Part shown: in pieces, positions 48,105 to 64,000 of the stretch
Layout: each line of letters starts with the position of its first letter
Position numbering within the stretch: the stretch's first letter is position 1
Origin: Linnemannia hyalina
Taxonomy: Eukaryota; Mortierellomycota; Mortierellomycetes; Mortierellales; Mortierellaceae
DNA length: 64,000 bases
Direction of reading: 5' to 3'
NCBI GenBank assembly: GCA_019671135.1
Contig: JAHRHY010000019.1
Location: 682,001 to 746,000, forward strand
Position numbers and translations under genes: made by a program
The notes under the pieces: generated by a model
The model's input: the letters and a program-made list of their open reading frames with translations, nothing else
What the model was told of the DNA's origin: nothing
Database searches by the model: none

Positions 48105-49653
48105 ACATAAAATTGGCGGAGTATGGTTCAAAGGCAACACACGTCATGATAGTCAAAAACCACCACTCTTTGACACAGCAAAGAGCGCGTCTTTTATCCC
48201 GGTCCCTTTCACCTCCGTTTCTACACAGCAGTTGGCGACAACAAGGTTGTCTTACCGTCATCATAATTTCCCCACCGACTCCAAAAAGAATAGACGCCCT
48301 GAACAAGATCCACTTGTCGATCCTCCGTATTTTTACTTTTTCGCGCATGCATATTAACTTTCGGCTGCCCTTCCCCCTCCCCCCCCCCCCCCCTCTCTCC
48401 CTCTTACTCTTCTCCCTGTCATGCCCCCTCTCCCGATGCTGTTTTATTTGCCACTTTTTTCACGGAGGTTTTGTTTCCCATTTGAGATTCCAAGTTGAGA
48501 AGACAAGGAGAGAAACCGGGCCGGGCGGATTGTAGGAGAACGGAATCTGGTGTTCAGCGCTCGAGCCAAGAGGCAGGGACCATGCATGATCCCGGTTCCC
48601 TTTTTTGTTTTCGTGCTTATTGTAACCATCATTGAATTTGTATCGATGCTTCAACAGACGCAAAGGGTTTACTGACTCTGCAGACAAAGCTACCCATGAT
48701 GTTTATTCTCATTCACTTATTGTGTGAGGCATATACACCAGTCTGTCTCCTCTCTCCCTCTTTGGCTCCACGTGGCACGGACCGATCTCCCTAATGTGGG
48801 TATGCATATTTTGATCAAAAAAGGCAGGCAGGTCAAGCTTTCTTTGCCCTATGCATCTTATTTTTAGCAATACCTCAAACTCCTTTCTTTTTCATCTTCC
48901 TCCCCTCCCCCCTGTCAAAAGCTATTCTGGGGTGGGTTACATGAAGAGTGGAACGAGAGAAAAGTGAGAGATGGACAGTATTTTGTTTTGGCTGTATGGT
49001 GAGTTGTGTAGAAACGGGGTGATGGGCGGTTGTTGACCTAGACAAGACAAACGCGTCGTCAGGAGCAAGAAATCATGGTCATAAATAATCCTTTATTTCT
49101 GAGGTTACTGTACGAAAAGTATTTATGCATGTAGTAGAGGTGGCATTAGCGCATTGCAGGCGAGAAAGGGAAGGAAGAAAAAAAAGGCAAATCTCAAGAC
49201 CATGAACTTGGATATGATGGATAATGTTTTTAATAACAGATGAGATTTGAAAAATGCAAAGAAAAAAACTAATGAATAGGGAGATGGACTAGTGGTGGCG
49301 CGCTCGAACATGAAAAAATGACGAGGTGGAGAGAGAAAAGGGAAGGCGATGAATGATAGAAGGAGAGGGAGAGGCTAGGACAACGGGCGAAGAAGGTGGT
49401 AGTTTACGTACAGCGGGTAAAACGATGTCGACAAAGGAGCCACCATCGAGTGAGGGAATTGGAGGGCAAAAGGGAAGTAAGGGAAAGTGGGAAGAAGGTA
49501 TGATAGATGGGCGGATATGGGCGTGTACAAAAGAAATGCGGAAGGAGGGGAAGGGACGAGGGAAATGGGATTGTCGTTATGTTAAAAGGGATGTGGTAGG
49601 GGTTCGTTTTTGTGTTTCTTTTCTAGCGCGTTGAGGCGTGTGTGTTGAATGTT
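43901..49653. other. 5.7-kb gene-poor region of simple sequence
   Basis: The largest empty stretch here. It is mostly purine-rich on the plus strand to 45.2 kb, then pyrimidine-rich or mixed, with a GA repeat at 48070-48101 and a C-run at about 48370-48392. A minus-strand frame ending at 45476 (KDIKKWTVACVWPINEDV...LFEFDKDGEID, stop) has protein-like composition and could be a last exon, but I found no partner exons. Other frames are low-complexity. Confidence 0.45.
48070..48101. repeat. GA dinucleotide microsatellite
   Basis: About 16 uninterrupted AG units in an intergenic region, read directly from sequence. Confidence 0.95.
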
Positions 49654-52600
49654 TTAATCGTCTTCGGCCATCATCTCCTCTCGCGAATCCACGGAGACAG
49701 CAGCAACAGCATCACCGCATGTTTCCGTCGTCAGAGTGGTCGTCGTTGCAGTTGTTGTCATCATCGATTCCTCCTCTCCATCGGCCTCCATAACCACATC
49801 CATGCCTTCATCGCCCTCCACCGCCGCATTCTCATGTTCAACACTCTCGACCTGCACTTCCTCTGCCGATTCATCTTCAGTCTCACTGGTCGAGATGGCA
49901 GCCATAGGAGCGACCAAAGGCGTGATCTCTGCGCACCCTCCAGCAACAGCAGACGTAGGAGACGCCATAGAAGCCGAAGCGGCTGCCTCAGAGATCGCCT
50001 TGGGCTTGAGTGTCAGACCGAAATCCTCCGACCGGAACGAGGCTGTGACATTGGGAGGGATCAAGATCCTCCATGCTGCCGTCTCGACTCTTGTGAACAG
50101 CGAGTAGTCAATACCCAGCTCCTTCTGGTCCTCCAACGAGACATAAGACGAGGCTTTGGCGACATCCAAGGCGTCGATCATGGGAGAGTTGCAGCCGCTG
50201 GTGCTGGTGACGGTATCGCCGTCCATGACGACTCCGAGTCCAATTACGTCTTTCTTGGAGTAGTCCTGGCCATTGATCTGGCGGGCGGCGTTCGCAGCGG
50301 CAGCAACCACGGCTGCGGCTGCGGCCTCGGCGACAGAAGAAGAGGATGGGGTGGAGGTGATGACGTCCTCGTCTTGGGACAAGGAATCAGCACGACGCTT
50401 CTTGGAGGATCCAAACCCATCCTCGCCACTGTTACCGTCGATACCACCACGGTCGCTGCTAGAGGGAGACACCGATCTTCGGCGACGTTCCAGGACCGAG
50501 GACGAGTTCCGGATAAGGAGGTTGGGCTGCGAGATGGCATGACGAAGCGCACGGCGAGGATGTTCCGAGGAGGCTGAAAGAAACAGAGGGCGAGGGACAT
50601 CATCGAATCCAGACAACGATGACGAGGAGGAGGAGCGATCAAAGGTCGACCGGGGCTGAGTGATCTCAATGACGACCTTGGAGCTTTGGCTCATCTTCAT
50701 GTCAAGATCGTCATCAACTGAGGATACGCCAGGTGCTTGGCCGTCAACAGGAGAATCCTTAGAAGCGGTCACGGCGCTGGGGAAGCAAGTCAGCTTGATG
50801 GCGTTGCGGGGGAGGGCAGAGTTCAAGTCCTTGGCTGAGGGAGATGAAATTGGAGCGATCATACTCCCGACGGTGTAGAGGTTGGGGCTTGAACCCAAGC
50901 GACGGATCGATGGACCCATACCTGGCTTTCTGAATCCTTGGCGCATCCTAGCATAGAGGCCTATTTCAATATATTGTTACATGGTTGCGTTAGTATATGA
51001 AATTAAATAATAGTTGTAGCATAACAAAGACACCTGCAGGCGGCTGAACACTTACGACCATCGGCGTCTTCAGGGGATTGGTCGCCGCGGGAATCATCAT
51101 GGGCGTAGGAGTCACGAATCTCCAAATCGTCACGAGAGGAGGGTTGGTGGTAGTACACCGACGAGGACGAAGCCTGTTGGCGGGGAGTCTGGTACGCATG
51201 GCGACTTCCATTCGCTCCAGCAGAGGCAGCGCCAGAGGTAGCAGAACCGGGCGCTTCAATTGAGGACATCGAGTGTGAAAACCGCATGGGCTCCGCCTGG
51301 GGTGTGCGAAGACCCTGAACGTTAGAGTTCATCAATGGCGAAGACGATGGTGGGTACCCAGGCTTGACAGCGTACGCAGCAGAGGAAGATATAGCATGGA
51401 CAGGACCATCACGCTGCTGGGCGGACAGAGGGCTGTCAGACGAGCGAGGTGGGGAGCACTGCTTTGGCGAGATCTTGGACTTGAGTGGATGTCCTCCTCG
51501 CATAGTGCTGGCGTTCAATCGCTCGTACTGTCGGAGGTGCTGGTAGTTATACTCGTCAACCTCACTGGCGCGTCGGTCGTATCTGTGAGAAGAACCGACG
51601 GGAGGAGGAGGGAGCTGTCCATACGGGCGCTGGATGCTTGGGTGAGGCTGGCTCATTCTTCGCGGGTAGTACGATCCTTGACTATGGGTCTCTTCATACC
51701 GACCGCCGGGTCCAGCCAACGACGCTGGTGCTTGGCCAGACTCATAGCGAGGCGAAACCTGCGACGAAGGCGACAGAGCTGGGGACAAAGCTGTGTTGTT
51801 GGGGGCAACAGGGAGGTACTTGCTAGAAGGAGAACGCTGTAGAGCTGCAGGGTGAGAGAATCGGCGCTCCGCCATTTCAGAGCGCGAAAACTCCGATCCA
51901 TGGCCATGGTGAGGCTGCGCTGGCTCAATGCGAACAACCTGGCGGGGTTGCTGTTGCTGTTGCTGGATATGACGCTGCTGGTCAAGGTACTGCTGGTGTC
52001 GCTGTTGACCAATATTGGGGTGCGAGTGCGAGTGGTGGAGCTTCGGGGCGCCTTGACGAGGACCTAGGTTGGACGAGTTTGAAGACGAAGCTGCGGTTGG
52101 ATGAACATTCACAGGGGTAAAGGGACGATGGCCCTGCGCGGAATGAGGACGATATAGTCTTGGATCTTCGCCCTCCATTGGTGGAGTGTTGGGAACCTGG
52201 AGGTGTCCAGAGGGAGGTCCCATCATCGTCGACTCTTCGTAATCCATCATGGGCGACTCTTGACCGATCAGCGAGGGGCGACGTGGGTGAGTCGCCATGG
52301 CCGATGAGGGGCGTCGACTACCAGGACGACCACCACGTTCATCTCCCGCCTCCTCATACCCTCCTCCTTGCTGTGGACGACCATGCTCCTGGTACAGCTC
52401 ACGCTCGTCTCCCTTGTGATCCTGGTGGTGGTTGTGGTGGCTGTGATGATCATCCTGGAAAGTGTGCGACTGCTGGAGGTCCGGGGTCATGTTCGCATCG
52501 GCGTACTTTTGAGAGGGTCGACGACCAGAGCCAGACTTGGTCATGTTGGGAGGGAGTGCCAGGGCAAGGACGTTCTCAGACGAGGTGGCAGATGAAGGAG

Positions 52601-53822
52601 TGCCGGATTCAGGCAGGCTATGACCATAAACGACGCCGGCAATCATATTGCGGATCTTGGACTCGCTGTAGGACTTGTTGCAGATGAGGCTCATCGAGAC
52701 TGGGGGTCTGCACTTGAATCTCAGATTGCCGTCTATTGGTTGCATTGCACAGATGGGATGGGATATACAAGAAAAATTAGCATATGGTCAGTGCGTGTCA
52801 CTGGTCGTCTGCCTCCCAGGCTCGCAGCCAAGTGCAAATTTGAGAACAAGGGATAAAAACATACCAGACATGCCGTCTCGCTGGATGGTGTTGCGAGAGA
52901 AGCATTTGGCACAAGGAATAAGGTTACGGTACTGCTTGAACAGGGCAATCGTCTCCTCCTGAAGCGCAGACCGAGGGAGAGTCGCCGTCATGGTCCTCAG
53001 CGAAGGTCGACGGGAAGAAGAGTTGGTCACGCTACTGTCCGGAGTCAAAGTCGCAGTCGAGGGCGTAGCAGTCATGTTGGGCGAAGCCATTGCCATTTGA
53101 GCGCCGCGAGGACCGTTTGTGTGAGAGTGAATGGCACCCGAAGAGGTGTCGACCATGAGAGGGGTCTTTTCCTGCTGCTGTGAATGATGGTGATGATGGT
53201 GGTGAGGTACGTGTCCATGGTCTCCATCCTCGTCTTCGTCCATGGTCTCTGCGTTGGGGAGCATGGGGCTGGTTGTAGGCCGTTCCGAGTCTCTTCCTGC
53301 CACACCATCATCCTCATCTCCATCCTCATTAGTCATGACTATGTCGGGTGCGTTCATCTGCTGTTGCTGGTGATGATGTTGATGTTGCTGTGGGTGAGGG
53401 GTTGTCAGTCCGTGCTCAGATTTGATTTTGACAAGCTGTTGGTGCTGGAAGGTCGGTGTCGAAGCCATGGTCGGTGTCTGAGAGCGACGCTGTTGCTGCT
53501 GTAGTTGTTGAGGAAAGGGTCGTGATGAAGAGGACGGCGAGGATGAGCTGGACGTGGACAACGGATGAACGCCGGCGATAGTTGACGATGATGACTCGGT
53601 CGAATAATCCCTGCCAGGAGATCCTCTGACCATTCCACTGGATTCGTTATAAGGACTGTTACTGCTGTTTGGGTTGTTGCTGTTGTTGTTACTGTTACTG
53701 TTGCTGTTGCTGTTGGCGTGGTCTATCATCGCGGAAGAAGGTTTTATCGATGGTGCATCGACGCTTGGGTGGTTGTTGTTTGCTGCGTTGGATATTGAGG
53801 AGGGCGACAGGGCAGACAACAT
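49654..53822 (-). CDS. 1313-aa regulator with an intron-split zinc-ribbon-like motif
   Basis: Three exons, 53822-52865, 52732-51056 and 50960-49654, join with GTATGT and GTAAGT donors and matching phases to a TAA. The first 295 residues are Asn/Ser/Gln/His-rich and disordered. A compact block spans the first intron: ETIALFKQYRNLIPCAKC, then FSRNTIQRDGMSDGNLRFKC, ICNKSYSESKIRNMIAG. The C-x2-C and later Cys suggest a small zinc ribbon, and this is the only part likely to fold. The remainder has many Pro/Gln/His and Ser stretches, a KKRR basic patch (SSKKRRADSLS) that may be a nuclear signal, an Ala run, and an acidic C-terminus. A nuclear regulator is inferred; I do not recognise the family. 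Confidence 0.8.
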
Positions 53823-58969
<5,147 letters not shown>

Positions 58970-59880
58970 GGGAGAGACAAGAGCTGAGGACCTTGATGGC
59001 CAAGTTCTTGGCTTCCTGCAGGGCGATGCCCTCCTCCTTGTGGATTCCTGTCTCGAGATGTCTGGGCACTAGCTGTGATGGCCCCAACACGTTGCCTTCC
59101 GTCATGTATAATTAGCTGAGGGGTCCGAGTGGTACAGTTAGAATCCGTAGGGCTTATCATCCCATCCTCCGTAAATGAACGACACTCCAAAAGGACGAAG
59201 ACCTGCAGAGAAGAAGGAGGAAGACAAGGAGGGGTGCCAATGTTGATGATTGGTGGTCAATTCTTCAAATCCTAATTACGAACGTTTCGCCTGAAGTACA
59301 TACGCCGTCGAGAGCGAAGTTCCTACCTCCGTATTGGGTGTATCCTTGCTTTAGGCCACTGGATTTCTGCAGGAGCTGTTCCATGTCTTCGTAGTAGGTA
59401 TAAAGGCATTATTGTGGAGAAATATGTACACAGTTGATCGAGATGTTGACGTCCGACTTGATACCGGCGACTCCGCAGATCACGGTACCAATTAGATACT
59501 GACTCTCCTCAATGCTTCCGGTACAGCCTTACACCGACAAATGATATCTCGTCTCATATTGTTTCTGCACATATGGAACTAGAAATAGATAAATAGCCAA
59601 CCAAATTAATATACAACATTTGTCTAATTCATATGTCACTTCCTTCTTATAGATCGCCTCGGTCCGGAGAGACTTACCCGTTCATGATGGAGACCTTCGC
59701 GCCTTCCGAGGTCTTGTCGAGCAGCTTGGAGGTAACCTATTCTCGGCCGCAATGACCAGTCCGTAGTTGGCCAAGATCCCGAGTGCTCTGCCGGCATGCG
59801 AGACCGCCTCCAAAGCGATTATACTTGGTACACACAACCCAATCGATATGCTAGGCGTGTACAATCTGTATCGAAGGCTC
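58970..59880 (-). pseudogene. Decayed proteasome alpha-subunit gene (Pre9/PSMA4 type)
   Basis: Pieces in all three minus-strand frames match the 20S proteasome alpha-4 (yeast Pre9) in order: ALEAVSHAGRALGILA, TSKLLDKTSEGAKVSIMN, SQYLIGTVICGVAGIKSD, YTQYGG, GLRPFGVSFIYGGWD, LYHSDPS and EAKNLAIKVLSS. In-frame stops lie at 59140-59138, 59104-59102 and 59071-59069, and at least two frameshifts separate the blocks. Old splice sites remain: GTAAGT after SIMN, and TCTGCAG before GLRPFGVS. It therefore arose by DNA duplication, not from a reverse-transcribed mRNA. The intact parent gene is not in the window. No functional subunit can be made. Confidence 0.85.
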
Positions 59881-60117
59881 TGTTTGCCGTCGTCTCCTTT
59901 TGACGCATCAAAAGTTCCTGAGGTATCTAATTAATAGGACTTTGAAACAGGAACAGGGTGAAAGTAAAGAAACTATCATAGCCATGCAACACAACATGCG
60001 CAAAAGTCGTGAAATTGTAGTGCTGCGTCCTCTGTTCGAGACATCATACTGCAAGGAGACAATAACAGGCGTCAAGCTAAAAAACGACCTCCATCAAAAA
60101 AGGGAAAACCCGTCCAA

Positions 60118-60788
60118 AAGTACCTCCCAGAGCGTGGTCTTCTCGCTTGCAGGAGGGTAATGGACAGAACAGATGTGAGGGTCGGCTTGCTCCAGTCTCC
60201 TTTGCAGGGTGCGTAGCGTGACCTCTTGCTATGGCATGCCTGGACAAAGGAGACTGCCACGACACGTTGTTGATAAAAAAAACCAACACAGACGTTCGCG
60301 CGAGCAGCAACAACAACGATCTCCATCGAAGAAAAAGACCCCGTTTAAGCACCTCTCGGAGCGTGGTCTTCTCGCTTGCAAGAGGGCAGTGGACGGGGCA
60401 GATGTGAGGGTCGGCTTGCTCCAGTCTCCTTTGCAGGGTGCGTAGCGTGACCTCTTGCTATGGCATGCCTGGACAAAGGAGACTGCCACGACACGTTGTT
60501 GATAAAAAAAACCAACACAGACGTTCGCGCGAGCAGCAACAACAACGATCTCCATCGAAGAAAAAGACCCCGTTTAAGCACCTCTCGGAGCGTGGTCTTC
60601 TCGCTTGCAAGAGGGCAGTGGACGGGGCAGATGTGAGGGTCGGCTTGCTCCAGTCTCCTTTGCAGGGTGCGTAGCGTGACCTCTTGCTATGGCATGCCTG
60701 GACAAAGGAGACTGCCACGACACGTTGTTGATAAAAAAAACCAACACAGACGTTCGCGCGAGCAGCAACAACAACGATCTCCATCGAG
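60118..60788. repeat. 229-bp tandem repeat, three copies
   Basis: Copies begin at 60118, 60347 and 60576, exactly 229 bases apart. Copies 2 and 3 are identical over all bases I compared until copy 3 ends near 60788. Copy 1 differs only in its first 60 bases or so. A weak fourth partial match (about 60085-60117) precedes copy 1. Each unit contains a 12-base inverted repeat, CAGTCTCCTTTG and CAAAGGAGACTG, with a 40-base loop (60422-60433 and 60474-60485 in copy 2). The open frames inside are artefacts of repetition: the unit is not a multiple of three, so the frame changes each copy. Confidence 0.95.
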
Positions 60789-61536
60789 AAAAACTGAGGA
60801 TGGGTAATGGAGATAAATACAAAGCTGGAATGGTCGAGTGGAGGTGTGGTGAGGGAGAGGGGTTTGGTGGAGAGGGTTTGGTGGAGAGAGTTTGGGGACA
60901 ATGAGCGCGAGGAAACAGGACAATGTGCGCGAGAATTACGTCACCGAAGTTAGCAAATCGTCCGCTCTAGAGGCTAATGCTACTCCTTTTTCCGCTTGAG
61001 GGGCGTTCTTCCTTCTTTCCTCGTCACTTACTACCCTTTTTATCTCATATCTTCATCATTTTTATTTTCGTTTCTTTTTTCACAGACAGACACTGTGAAG
61101 GTTGCGACGGGCAATAGAGCTGTCCTTGTGGGTAGTGTCGATATTGAGTAGGGATATGATGCAGTTGGGGCTGGACCATCATTTGATTAACAGACGGATG
61201 CTGTGGCTGAAGGTGCTGAGGGTGCGGAAGGTGTTGGGGCTTGGAGGGAAATGGTTTATTTTATCAACTGATTGGCTCGGCATTTCCTCTTGAAATGAAA
61301 TAAACCAATCACATTTCAAACGAACTTTTCAGTTGAATGTGACTGCATATTCTCTCTTGCTTCAACAGAGCGCGCCTTCTTCCTTGTCTCTTGTCTCTTG
61401 TCTCGCACCTCTTACAAAAAGCTCGCCACCACATTCCCTCCGCACACATTATCCACTGACAGCATCAGCCAAACAGCAACAACCAGCTTCTCGCATTCCT
61501 TATTGCATACCGTACGCTTCAACAGTAAGAAACGCC
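60789..61536. other. Intergenic; promoter side of the last gene
   Basis: It contains a short GGTTTGGTGGAGAG repeat near 60.86 kb and a T-rich block at 61.0-61.08 kb. A 63-codon plus-strand frame at 61102-61293 has no domain. The bases before 61537 look like a leader. Confidence 0.4.
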
Positions 61537-63807
61537 ATGGCGGATTCGACACTGAGACGGAAGAGGCTGCTACAGTTTTTCGATTCCGTCGAGCCTCGCT
61601 ATTGGCATGACATCAGGCGCTTCTACCAGCACCGCGACACAAGCCTGACGTGCGAACAAAACTTCCAAGCATTCCAGGCCGCGCTCCACAAAATCCAGTC
61701 ATTCCCGCCAACTTCACCCGAAGACAAGCGCAAGTCTTTTGCAACAAGGGTGCTACATAATGTGACTCTGGAGAAGTTTCAACGCTCCTTCAACCTAATG
61801 GTGGATAACGAGATGTTGGAGAGCGCCAGAACGAACGTCAAGAGGACCTTATACAATGTCATCGATCAAGGAACCAAGAGCGCATCCGAGGAGTCCGCCA
61901 GCGGTAAGTGGACGTGCCAAATATTCGTCATTGCACTTATGAGCTTAAGACAGAGACTTATCACCTTTTTTTGATGACTCAAGCTTCTGCTGACAACCTA
62001 GTGACGGAGAGTACCTTGGTGGATAGTGCCAAGGAGGCCGCCAGCGGTAAGTAGAGGTGTCACAACTTCTTCATGCACTCATTAACTTAGGACAAAAACT
62101 TAATATTATTTCCTTTTAATTTCCGACTCTAACTATCGTAGTCGAGCACTTTAACAAAAAATTCAAGGTAATGGGGTCTTTGTGTTCGTTTTATGGTGCT
62201 TATGCTTTATTCTTTTAATTTATCTATTTGCATTTCTTTTCAAAATTCACAGATGGGTGCGTTCGAGAACGAACTTGGGTCTACTACAAGCCTTGAAGAC
62301 TTCTTCCAACCCTCACGTAAGTGGCGCTAGCTATTTGACAATGCTGCCTCAAGTCAAAAATTTACAGAGATGACCATCGTATCAGGATCCTAACATTGGC
62401 ATCTGATCTTTTAGGTTCCGCCTCGTCACAAACATCATGCGACTCCGTCGACTTCCAAGAAGTGATTGAGAAGCTGCTTACCCATCCCACAGAAAAGATG
62501 GGCGTGCTTCTGGGTAGGCATGAGTTTGAGTTCACCGCTACAGTCGAAGGTGTCGATGTTGGAATGCTGTTTCAGGACTATTATCGAAGGTGCTCCCTCG
62601 ACTCATTCAAAGCGGCCACGCCACAGGACGCTCTGTAAGTAATTCTGTCTTGCTTGCCATTGGCGTGTGAGTCGCATAGAATCGTAATGCTCTAACCAAC
62701 CGTTTCCATATATCGTACCTAATCGATTCTATGCCACAGTGCCCTCAATGGCACATTGGTGCTCTCCCCAAAGCCCACAGCTATCCAAGACCTTGTGTTC
62801 GGTGCCGCTTACGAAACCATCAGAGCGGAAGCTTTGTCGCTTGTCCCGAAGGCTGACGTGACCAAGGAACGTGCCTGCATCAGGCGATGGCGAGATGTAA
62901 GTTGCGTAGTTGTACTATCCTCAGAGATTGCCTGCTATATTTGATAACGATGTTAACACACTAACTGTCCACGGATGTAGGCGTACGAGGATTCCGACCA
63001 GGACAGAGAGAAAGTTCTGGATCTTCTGGAGGCGTCAAATCAGGAGAGCGCAAAGCAACTCCATCGCTACATGGTCCGGGCGTTTGCGGAACTAGGAACC
63101 CATCAAGATCCCCTATATTCTGAGGCCCACGGTATCGCGTCCTATCTCCTTCCATTGTTGCGAATATTTTTTCATCGCCCCGATCGTGCCCACGTCGACT
63201 AGTAAGTCATCGGAAGGGTGTGGCTAATATTTTATTCATCAGGCATCTTCTCAAGTCATTATATTAACACCTTTCTTTTGATTGTTGCTATAGCACCAAC
63301 AACGCCTCGACGTCTAGCGTTTTCAAACGCAAATTGTTGGACATGGAAACGAAAACGTGTGGACAGCCCGACATCACAGTCAGGACCAAGGCAGGTTTGG
63401 AAACCTGCTACGCCGAAGTATCAGGAATAACATGCAGAGATGTTACGAAGCAAGCGGGAGATTTGGTGAGACTCGGAGTGTTCTCAAAGAATGCTTGGGA
63501 CAGAATCGACAGTGAGCATGATTATCAAGGGGGGATCGTAGTGCTGCAGGTGATGGGACGTCGATTGACTGGGTACGTGTTGCGGAACTTGGGCAATTTT
63601 TATGCCATGGTCGAAGTGGGGACCGCCAAGGTTCCAGACTCTTTGGAGTCGTTGGTGGATTTGGAGGGAGCTGTCACCTTGTTGCGTCGGCTGGGTATGA
63701 TTCATGATGAGTTGCTTTCACAGCTCCAGGAACGACCAAGGGTAGCAAAGATGTTCAAAAATCATTTCCCATCCATCGCCACCCCCTCAGCCAAAACTGC
63801 GCTATAG
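61537..63807 (+). CDS. Unidentified 537-aa protein, eight exons; possible PD-(D/E)XK-like C-terminal domain
   Basis: Exons 61537-61903, 62002-62046, 62142-62167, 62253-62316, 62415-62634, 62740-62896, 62981-63201 and 63294-63807 all have GT-AG sites and matching phases. The start ATG is the first Met of MADSTLRRKRLLQFF; the frame upstream has no ATG. The N-terminal 130 residues are helical (ESVEPRYWHD-like, LHKIQSFPP). A small acidic repeat follows across exons 1-2. The C-terminal part has FKRKLLDMETKTCGQPDITV, then CYAEVSG about 15 residues on, then GGIVVLQVMGRRLTGYVL. PD...E-x-S resembles a PD-(D/E)XK nuclease core with the Lys replaced. I associate this style with lineage-specific families of Mortierella and arbuscular fungi. 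Soluble, no signal peptide. Nuclease activity is not established. Confidence 0.7.
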
Positions 63808-64000
63808 TGAATCGCCCCATCGTTGAGAACGAGCCCTCGATAAACCCGTCCGCTCATGGCAACTTGCAGGTATGATAATCTGACTGACACTTTGTGCTGT
63901 GACCCATGTGAAAGATGAAGGATTGCGAGGGTGTAGAGTGGACGCCATATGTTCATCATTCCTATTTAATTGTCGTTGTAATCCCATAGGCGCACCTACC
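63808..64000. other. 3' flank at the right edge; no gene seen
   Basis: Downstream of the last gene. Two short minus-strand frames overlap it but have no domain and no splice partner in view. Confidence 0.4.

Noticed and set aside
60209..60674. Two identical overlapping 78-codon frames
   Set aside because: They are made by the 229-bp tandem repeat and shift frame between copies.

Overview
The window looks like nuclear DNA of a filamentous fungus, most likely an early-diverging one of the Mortierella type (Mucoromycota/Mortierellomycota). The signs are intron-rich genes with short GT-AG introns, a fungal-type 5-aminolevulinate synthase and Cdc4/Mlc1-type myosin light chain, an intron-split HMG-box gene, very long regulators rich in Gln, His, Ser and Asn, and a multi-exon gene of a kind I associate with expanded Mortierella families. 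The assignment to Mortierella is inference from style. Many real genes are split into short exons, so I rebuilt gene models by matching splice sites and reading phase.

Layout. 1-6.3 kb (all minus strand): the N-terminus of a Ser/Thr-rich protein cut by the window edge, a CNOT11-like CCR4-NOT subunit, an Oms1-like mitochondrial methyltransferase, and a signal-peptide/transmembrane protein with a Gly/Tyr-rich tail. 9.4-11 kb: a six-exon myosin essential light chain. 11.6-14.2 kb: a long C2H2 zinc-finger regulator. 17-19.2 kb: a nine-exon CBS-domain protein. 20.5-26 kb: two tandem paralogues with a Kre9/Knh1-like extracellular domain, Thr-rich stalk, one membrane span and a disordered tail.

26.2-37 kb looks like an accessory, rearranged region around the real HEM1 (33.5-35.5 kb). 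It holds a truncated inverted copy of HEM1 fused to a fragment of the gene at 37.3-39.7 kb, an HMG-box gene, a probable multi-exon membrane protein, and an orphan five-exon gene. 37.3-53.8 kb: a Cys-motif protein, a seven-span membrane protein and a 1313-aa regulator, separated by long gene-poor stretches of simple sequence. 59-61 kb: a decayed proteasome alpha-subunit gene next to a 229-bp tandem repeat. 61.5-63.8 kb: an eight-exon gene that may carry a PD-(D/E)XK-like domain.

The genes do not form a pathway. They are independently transcribed eukaryotic genes: housekeeping functions (heme synthesis, mRNA decay, cytokinesis, energy or nucleotide sensing), cell-surface sensors and transcription regulators. 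I found no convincing new multi-gene system. The most unusual parts are the HEM1 chimera, the HMG gene beside it, the proteasome pseudogene with its neighbouring repeat, and the exon-intron duplication inside the last gene.
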